Assembly: GCA_041609895.1 (NCBI GenBank)
Contig: JBFIPX010000105.1
Span: 1 to 10,715, forward strand
DNA from: JAHHLP01 sp041609895
GTDB taxonomy: Bacteria > Bacteroidota > Rhodothermia > Rhodothermales > JABDKH01
Reading direction: 5' to 3'
DNA length: 10,715 nt
Shown piece by piece: positions 6,929-10,715 of the stretch. The notes beneath the pieces are model-generated. The model was not told the DNA's origin. It was given only the letters and a program-made list of their open reading frames with translations, and searched no databases. Every line of letters begins with the position of its first letter. The first letter of the stretch is position 1. The translations under genes and the position numbers were made by a program.

Positions 6929-8443
6929 TTGTCCTACGTTCATACCATAGCGCTTGCCCGCTCCTTGATGGCCGACGGCTATTTCGATGCGGTGGAGCAG
7001 ATGGCCGGTCCACTGCTAGCACGCGAGGACATTGACGAGTCGGATGAGGCGGTTCTCCGTTGCATCCTTGCGGGATCTGGTTTGCTCTCGGAGGCGAATT
7101 TCGAGAGGGCCGAATCGCTTCTTGCAGGGTATTCGACTGCGGGTGTCTTATCAAGCCTGCCAGCAGCTGTTCGGACCGAGGTCAACATTTGGAAAGGTTG
7201 GGCGCTTGCGATCGGCGGCGCAACAGACGCTCAGCGTCGAAAGGGTTTGTCACTTCTTTCCGAGGGAGTCGAGTTGACCACCAGGCGCGCCAACGTCGGA
7301 ATGCTCGTTTGGGCTCTCGCCGGTTACGCCAAGGCTCTCGATGAGTATGGGGCATCTAATCTTGCGGAATTCTACGGCCAGCGATTGTCTATCATCGCTG
7401 AATCGCTTTCCGTACAAGCGGTTGGTTCAATAGTGAGCAAGTGGACGGCTTCTGAAACTTCGGGCTCAGCCGCCGCCTTCAGCGGCACGGCCATAACGCG
7501 CAAGACAGCAAACACCGCGCTCGCGAGCGAACTTCATCGACTCGAGTCGACCGCCCTCGCCGGCTTGTCGATTCTTATCGTGGGCGAACCCGGGGTTGGC
7601 AAGGGTGCGGTGGCCCAAGAATTGGCGGCCGCGAGCGCCCCACAAAGTATAGAGATCAGTGTTACCGAATTCGATTCGGCGCAGCAGCTTCTGCGTACCG
7701 CCGTGAAGGAAGACACTCCGATCTCGGTCATCGTCTTGGACGTGGACCAGTTCGGTGGGAACCGTCAGGAGCGTCTATTAGAAAGTCTGTCGGCGGTCTC
7801 TCCGTCTCGACTACGCTTGCTCGTATCGACCGCGTCCAGAGACCCGCTTCAAGTGGCGCCACCAGCAACGTTGTCTCGTGAGCTGGCCGTCAGGCTGTCA
7901 TCCACCCGGATAGAGATTCCTCCTCTAAGACAACGCAAGGAAGACGTTGAAGTGATTGTCAGGTCACAGTTGTCCCGCCGGTTGCCCGGCGAGCCGAGCG
8001 CCGTGATCACGGACAGGGCGCTTGAAATGCTGAGGGAGGCCGAGTGGACTGGGAACGATCGGGAATTAATTGAGGTCATCGATAAGCTTCGTCGCCGGCT
8101 TGCGGTGGACCCGTCACCGGTGATCGATATTGGCCACCTCCCGGAAGTCGTCACCAACAAGGAGAGTCCGGCTTCAACCCTTCACGGATGGATCGATGAG
8201 GAGTTCAGCCGTAATCGGGACCTGGAAACAGTGCTTGCACATGCCGAGAGACTTCTTATCGAGAGCACGCTCGCTGACACCGGCGGACAGGTCTCAGCAG
8301 CAGCAGAGCTTCTGGGTTTGACGCGACAGGGTCTCTACAAGAAGATGAAGCGCCTCGACGTGGACCCTGCAGGCTTCCACGACCTTGAAGAGCAGAGTCA
8401 GCATGCGAATGAGTTGGTGAAGGAGTATGAAGAAATTGACTGA
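6929..8443 (+). CDS. Degenerate AAA+/Fis-type regulator with helical N-terminal domain
   Basis: Protein of 504 aa built like a bacterial enhancer-binding protein but altered. Residues 1 to about 165 are Ala/Leu-rich paired helices resembling TPR repeats; no receiver, GAF or PAS domain is recognisable. The AAA+ region has Walker A GEPGVGKG (219-226, Lys225), Walker B VIVLDVD (267-273), an arginine-finger-like segment LSRELAVRL, the family hallmark PPLRQRKED (331-339) and the sensor II motif WTGNDREL (373-380). A Fis-type helix-turn-helix fills 452-476 (AAELLGLTRQGLYKKMKRL). No GAFTGA loop exists, and Walker A and B are only about 46 residues apart. The residue after the Walker B Asp271 is Val, not Glu. 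The protein has one cysteine (Cys45), so it is unlikely to bind an Fe-S cluster itself. The start is TTG at 6929 or ATG at 6968; TTG keeps the first helix whole. Probable DNA-binding regulator; target unknown. Confidence 0.75.
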   Translation: MSYVHTIALARSLMADGYFDAVEQMAGPLLAREDIDESDEAVLRCILAGSGLLSEANFERAESLLAGYSTAGVLSSLPAAVRTEVNIWKGWALAIGGATDAQRRKGLSLLSEGVELTTRRANVGMLVWALAGYAKALDEYGASNLAEFYGQRLSIIAESLSVQAVGSIVSKWTASETSGSAAAFSGTAITRKTANTALASELHRLESTALAGLSILIVGEPGVGKGAVAQELAAASAPQSIEISVTEFDSAQQLLRTAVKEDTPISVIVLDVDQFGGNRQERLLESLSAVSPSRLRLLVSTASRDPLQVAPPATLSRELAVRLSSTRIEIPPLRQRKEDVEVIVRSQLSRRLPGEPSAVITDRALEMLREAEWTGNDRELIEVIDKLRRRLAVDPSPVIDIGHLPEVVTNKESPASTLHGWIDEEFSRNRDLETVLAHAERLLIESTLADTGGQVSAAAELLGLTRQGLYKKMKRLDVDPAGFHDLEEQSQHANELVKEYEEID

Positions 8444-8882
8444 TACCCGTACGGACATGGTTGACACTGATGAGTTGGTGGTTCGACGCAAGTCCTCCTC
8501 TCATCCGGATACTTCGCTGTGGCTCGATCATGCAGCGATCATGACGGCCGACCTGGAACCGGCAGTCGATTTCTACGCCGACCTACTTGGGCTGCGTGTA
8601 AACATCGTCGAGTCCGATCCTATCCGCAAAGGTCGCCGACGTGCAATGCTGTTTGACTCCAACGGCCGCGACGTCCTTGAGATCATAGAAATGACCGAAC
8701 TGCGCCACCGGGTTGTGCCCGGAGCCGGCGCAGTCCATCACCTGGGATTTCGCTTTCCTAACGACGATTGGAAGGCGCTGCGTGATCGTCTGGACAATCG
8801 ACAGTATCCTTATGAGGAGGTAGCGGGGCGTCTCTTTGTCCGGGACGTAGACGGTCTCGTTCTCGAAATAGAACCCTTCTAG
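8427..8882 (+). CDS. VOC superfamily (glyoxalase-fold) metalloprotein
   Basis: Protein of 151 aa with two beta-alpha-beta-beta-beta modules of the vicinal oxygen chelate fold. Module one starts at LDHAAIMTADLEPAVDFY and module two at VHHLGFRF. Potential metal ligands sit in the usual places: His35, Glu85 (DVLEIIEM), His105 (or His104) and Glu147 (LVLEIEPF). VOC proteins include glyoxalase I, extradiol dioxygenases, epimerases and antibiotic-binding proteins, and the substrate cannot be read from sequence. The gene overlaps the regulator by 17 nt. ATG at 8427 has GGTGAAGGAG just upstream, although the AAGGAG part is only one base from the ATG. ATG at 8457 (residue 11) is an alternative that would remove the overlap and lose no fold element. 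It is the last gene of the + strand run; the next gene converges 28 bp away. Confidence 0.85.
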   Translation: MKKLTDTRTDMVDTDELVVRRKSSSHPDTSLWLDHAAIMTADLEPAVDFYADLLGLRVNIVESDPIRKGRRRAMLFDSNGRDVLEIIEMTELRHRVVPGAGAVHHLGFRFPNDDWKALRDRLDNRQYPYEEVAGRLFVRDVDGLVLEIEPF

Positions 8883-8910
8883 GTGCGACGGCCGGCAAGT
8901 TATTCAACGA

Positions 8911-9873
8911 CTACCAGCTGCCGGATGCTCCGCCGCCACCGAACGAGCCTCCTCCTCCGCTGAAGCCACCGCCTCCTCCAAAACTCCCCCCTCCTCCGAA
9001 ACCGGCGCTCGACCCACTAATCGTGAACGGGCCCCATTTCACCGAACCCTTTTCCTTCATCGTCTTGCGGAGCACCCGCACGCGCGGGTGCGACTGTAGG
9101 AAGATGTAGACGGCGGCGTAGATGAGAACGAAGATGAACGCCCCGTAAGGCGAGCCCGTGATCGCGAGGCCCGACACCCAGAAGAATGGCATCAGGAATA
9201 GAAACAGGAACCACCTTGCACAACCGGGAGATAAGACTCCCATGAAGACAAAGAAGGACGGAATGATCATGAAGACAAGTCCGAACCAGAACGGTGGATC
9301 CTCACCTCCAGAGGCTTCGCTCGCAACGTAAGTGCCTGTAACGGCTCCGATGATCGCCATCACCCCACTTCGGACTCCTCCATCGAAATCTCCGTTTCGC
9401 AGGTAGGGGCGCACCTCGTTTCGGAGGATGCGGCCTGCGGTAGCGTCGGTGAGCGATCCCTCAAGGCCGTAGCCGACTTCGATCCGCATCTCACGGTCAT
9501 CAATGGCTAACAGGAAAAGAACACCGTTGTCGTTGTTGGCGGTTCCAAGCGCCCACTCGCGGGCCACCGCGAGAGAAAACTCTTCGACCGAATAGCCACT
9601 CAGGCTATTGACTGTCAGGACTGCGATCTGGTTCGACGTCGCGTCTTCATGCGCCTTGAGGATAGCTGAGACCTCCCTCTCGGCGGAGTCGGACAGCACT
9701 CCTGCCTGGTCCACAACCCGGCCGGTCAATGCGGGAACGGACGGCTGTGCCACGCCGCGATCACAGAGGCCAAATAGAAGGATGCCGAACGGCACAACGG
9801 TTCGCAGGATATACCACGCAGTTTCTGGGTGGCGCTTCCGCGTGTGTCTTGCCACCGTCCTCGTGCTACTCAT
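8911..9873 (-). CDS. TPM-domain membrane protein, YgcG-like, with glycine-rich tail
   Basis: Predicted exported, membrane-anchored protein of 320 aa. An N-terminal signal segment (about 24-42) ends at GVAQ. A TPM domain (PF04536 type) spans about 50-180, opening with GRVVDQAGVLS and containing NQIAVLTVNSL, GVLFLLAIDDREMRIEVGYGLEG and DFDGGVRSG. Three hydrophobic stretches (about 195-212, 220-238, 243-260) are likely transmembrane. The last 30 residues are a Gly/Ser/Phe tail ending GGGGASGSW, as in many YgcG-type proteins. The TPM domain has been called a phosphatase but its general activity is unsettled. The start at 9873 is chosen because the signal peptide follows and the ATG sits in the stop region of the upstream gene (8-bp overlap). 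A longer reading would run antiparallel through no feature but lie wholly inside the upstream TPM gene. Likely co-transcribed with that gene. Confidence 0.85.
   Translation of the reverse strand: MSSTRTVARHTRKRHPETAWYILRTVVPFGILLFGLCDRGVAQPSVPALTGRVVDQAGVLSDSAEREVSAILKAHEDATSNQIAVLTVNSLSGYSVEEFSLAVAREWALGTANNDNGVLFLLAIDDREMRIEVGYGLEGSLTDATAGRILRNEVRPYLRNGDFDGGVRSGVMAIIGAVTGTYVASEASGGEDPPFWFGLVFMIIPSFFVFMGVLSPGCARWFLFLFLMPFFWVSGLAITGSPYGAFIFVLIYAAVYIFLQSHPRVRVLRKTMKEKGSVKWGPFTISGSSAGFGGGGSFGGGGGFSGGGGSFGGGGASGSW
8914..9003 (-). repeat. Low-complexity glycine-rich coding tail
   Basis: The final 30 codons of the YgcG-like gene are almost all GGN glycine codons broken by Phe, Ser and Ala, giving imperfect FGGGG/FSGGGG units. 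On the + strand this appears as a run of CCTCCTCC-like triplets. It is coding and is conserved in kind across the family, not an intergenic repeat array. Confidence 0.8.
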
Positions 9874-10528
9874 CTGAACCGATGCGCAGCGTGTTCGACA
9901 GCTCGTCTGTGTCGTCGGGGCGGATCTCGACGCCGTGATGTTCAAGCAAATGCCCGCACTTTTCGATTGCTTCCACCAGGCCGTCGACCAGCCGATCCGA
10001 TTTGATGCCGTTTCGAATCGCTTCAACGATGTCGGTCCAGTCATCCGGCTGGACGGCACGGTTTATCCCTTCGTCCCCGATGACCTCGATCCGATGTTCG
10101 AGCAGTGAAAGGAAAATTAGTATTCCGGTGCGGTCACGCGTCTTGAATACTTCCTCCTCTACGAACGCCCTCATGGCGCGGTTGTGTACAGACCGTGTCA
10201 TGAGGTCATCGCCGGCGAGCAAGCGGCGCACGGCCGGTACAAGCGCGACAATGACGTATCCGGCGATCGCACCGACGAGCGTTACGAGAGAGGGACCCCA
10301 TGGAGTGTGCAGCCACGCGTAACCCCAGCCTTCGTAGACTTGAAGAAATAGAAGGACGATCGCCAGCACGATTGTCGCGGCCAGCACTGCACCCCGCCAC
10401 ATCGCGACGGAATATGGATCGCTTCGGTCTACGAGAAAGGGTACGATCTCTCCGGATGTCGACCTCTCTGCGGCTGCAACAGCTGTGCGGATTCGTTCGA
10501 GATCCTGTTCCGAAAATCTCATGTTCAT
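9866..10528 (-). CDS. TPM-domain membrane protein
   Basis: Protein of 220 aa with a cytoplasm-style N-terminus (FSEQDLERIRTAVAAAERSTSGEIVPFLVDRSDPY, residues 5-39, split by its helix end), two transmembrane helices (about 44-65 and 79-98) and a C-terminal TPM-type region (about 112-200). That region contains VHNRAMRAFVEEEVF, RTGILIFLSLLEHRIEVIGDEGI and a final helical part. The AAERSTSGEIVP and IEVIGDEGI motifs are typical of TPM proteins that keep two membrane helices inside the domain. It precedes and overlaps a YgcG-like TPM gene by 8 bp; such pairs often follow a lemA gene, which would lie beyond the right edge if present. The start is ATG at 10528 or 10522. No signal peptide is seen. Molecular function is unknown. 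Confidence 0.83.
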   Translation of the reverse strand: MNMRFSEQDLERIRTAVAAAERSTSGEIVPFLVDRSDPYSVAMWRGAVLAATIVLAIVLLFLQVYEGWGYAWLHTPWGPSLVTLVGAIAGYVIVALVPAVRRLLAGDDLMTRSVHNRAMRAFVEEEVFKTRDRTGILIFLSLLEHRIEVIGDEGINRAVQPDDWTDIVEAIRNGIKSDRLVDGLVEAIEKCGHLLEHHGVEIRPDDTDELSNTLRIGSDE

Positions 10529-10605
10529 TTTGAATGCCGAGTTGGGTGGCTGCTTGTGTACTGGTTGTAAGTCGAGACCGGATTGCCGACTGTCGCGTTC
10601 GCCAA

Positions 10606-10715
10606 CTAGCTTTCAGAACCGCGTTTCTTCACCGGTCGATAAAGCCGGCGCGACAGCACAGCGGAGCCCGCCAGACTCAACACGGAGATTACCACTGCCA
10701 CGAGGACAAGCCTGA
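10606..10715 (-). CDS. Probable 3' end of a membrane protein gene (partial)
   Basis: The minus strand enters the window in an open frame (first full codon 10713-10711) and reads 35 residues to a TAG at 10608-10606. The peptide is a hydrophobic helix, LVLVAVVISVLSLAGSAVL, followed by a basic tail (SRRLYRPVKKRGSES). This is a normal appearance for the C-terminus of an integral membrane protein and keeps the codon style of the neighbours. It ends 77 bp before the TPM gene in the same direction. It cannot be assigned to a family from this fragment, and chance openness is possible over so short a span. Confidence 0.42.
   Translation of the reverse strand, partial: RLVLVAVVISVLSLAGSAVLSRRLYRPVKKRGSES

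Noticed and set aside
8883..8910. Terminator between the VOC gene and the convergent TPM gene
   Set aside because: Only a short GGCCGGC-like palindrome is present, with no stable stem and no T-run on either strand.
8914..9003. Tandem repeat or CRISPR-like array
   Set aside because: The triplet-like pattern is coding for the glycine-rich tail of the YgcG-like protein; there are no regular spacers or conserved repeat units.
9874..10059. 62-residue N-terminal extension of the YgcG-like protein
   Set aside because: It lies inside the upstream TPM gene in another frame and would place the signal peptide internally; ATG at 9873 gives a normal exported protein.
10485..10715. 76-codon + strand frame at the right edge
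   Set aside because: It overlaps the start of the TPM gene on the other strand, is Arg/Ser-rich with no domain, and the minus-strand frame in the same place looks more like a protein.

Overview
The window is a bacterial chromosomal segment, moderately GC-rich by eye, with tightly packed genes read by the standard bacterial code. Its core is a complete SUF iron-sulfur cluster assembly operon on the + strand: sufB, sufC, sufD, sufS, sufE and a SufT/MIP18-type (DUF59) gene. An A-type carrier gene of the HesB/IscA family is transcribed divergently from it. The gene set sufBCDSE plus a DUF59 gene, the rarity of strong Shine-Dalgarno sequences and several non-ATG starts are compatible with a Bacteroidota/Rhodothermota-type genome, but no taxonomic marker is present and this assignment is a weak inference.

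Layout. (1) 6-539 (+): a DUF192 lipoprotein. It converges on (2) 536-868 (-): the HesB/IscA-type carrier; the two stop codons share the palindrome CTAG. (3) 869-1227: the only long gene-free stretch, a divergent regulatory region with three dyad-symmetric elements near the suf side. (4) 1228-6911 (+): sufB-sufC-sufD-sufS-sufE-sufT, with gaps of 19-44 bp and a 4-bp ATGA overlap between sufS and sufE. (5) 6929-8443 (+): 17 bp after sufT, an unusual AAA+/Fis-type regulator with a helical, TPR-like N-terminus. It resembles bacterial enhancer-binding proteins but has no GAFTGA sigma-54 loop and an altered Walker B. (6) 8427-8882 (+): a VOC (glyoxalase-fold) metalloprotein overlapping the regulator by 17 nt. 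(7) 8911-10528 (-): two overlapping TPM-domain membrane protein genes, converging on the suf operon, preceded by (8) the probable 3' end of another membrane protein gene at the right edge (10606-10715, -).

How the genes work together. SufS takes sulfur from cysteine and passes it as persulfide to SufE, which delivers it to the SufB-SufC-SufD scaffold/ATPase. The HesB/IscA carrier and the SufT-like protein probably act in transfer or maturation of the finished clusters. No Rrf2-type (IscR/SufR/RirA) regulator is present. The gene in regulator position is instead the degenerate AAA+/Fis protein, which is the most interesting item here: a candidate sigma-54-independent regulator of, or partner for, Fe-S biogenesis, apparently co-translated with a VOC protein.
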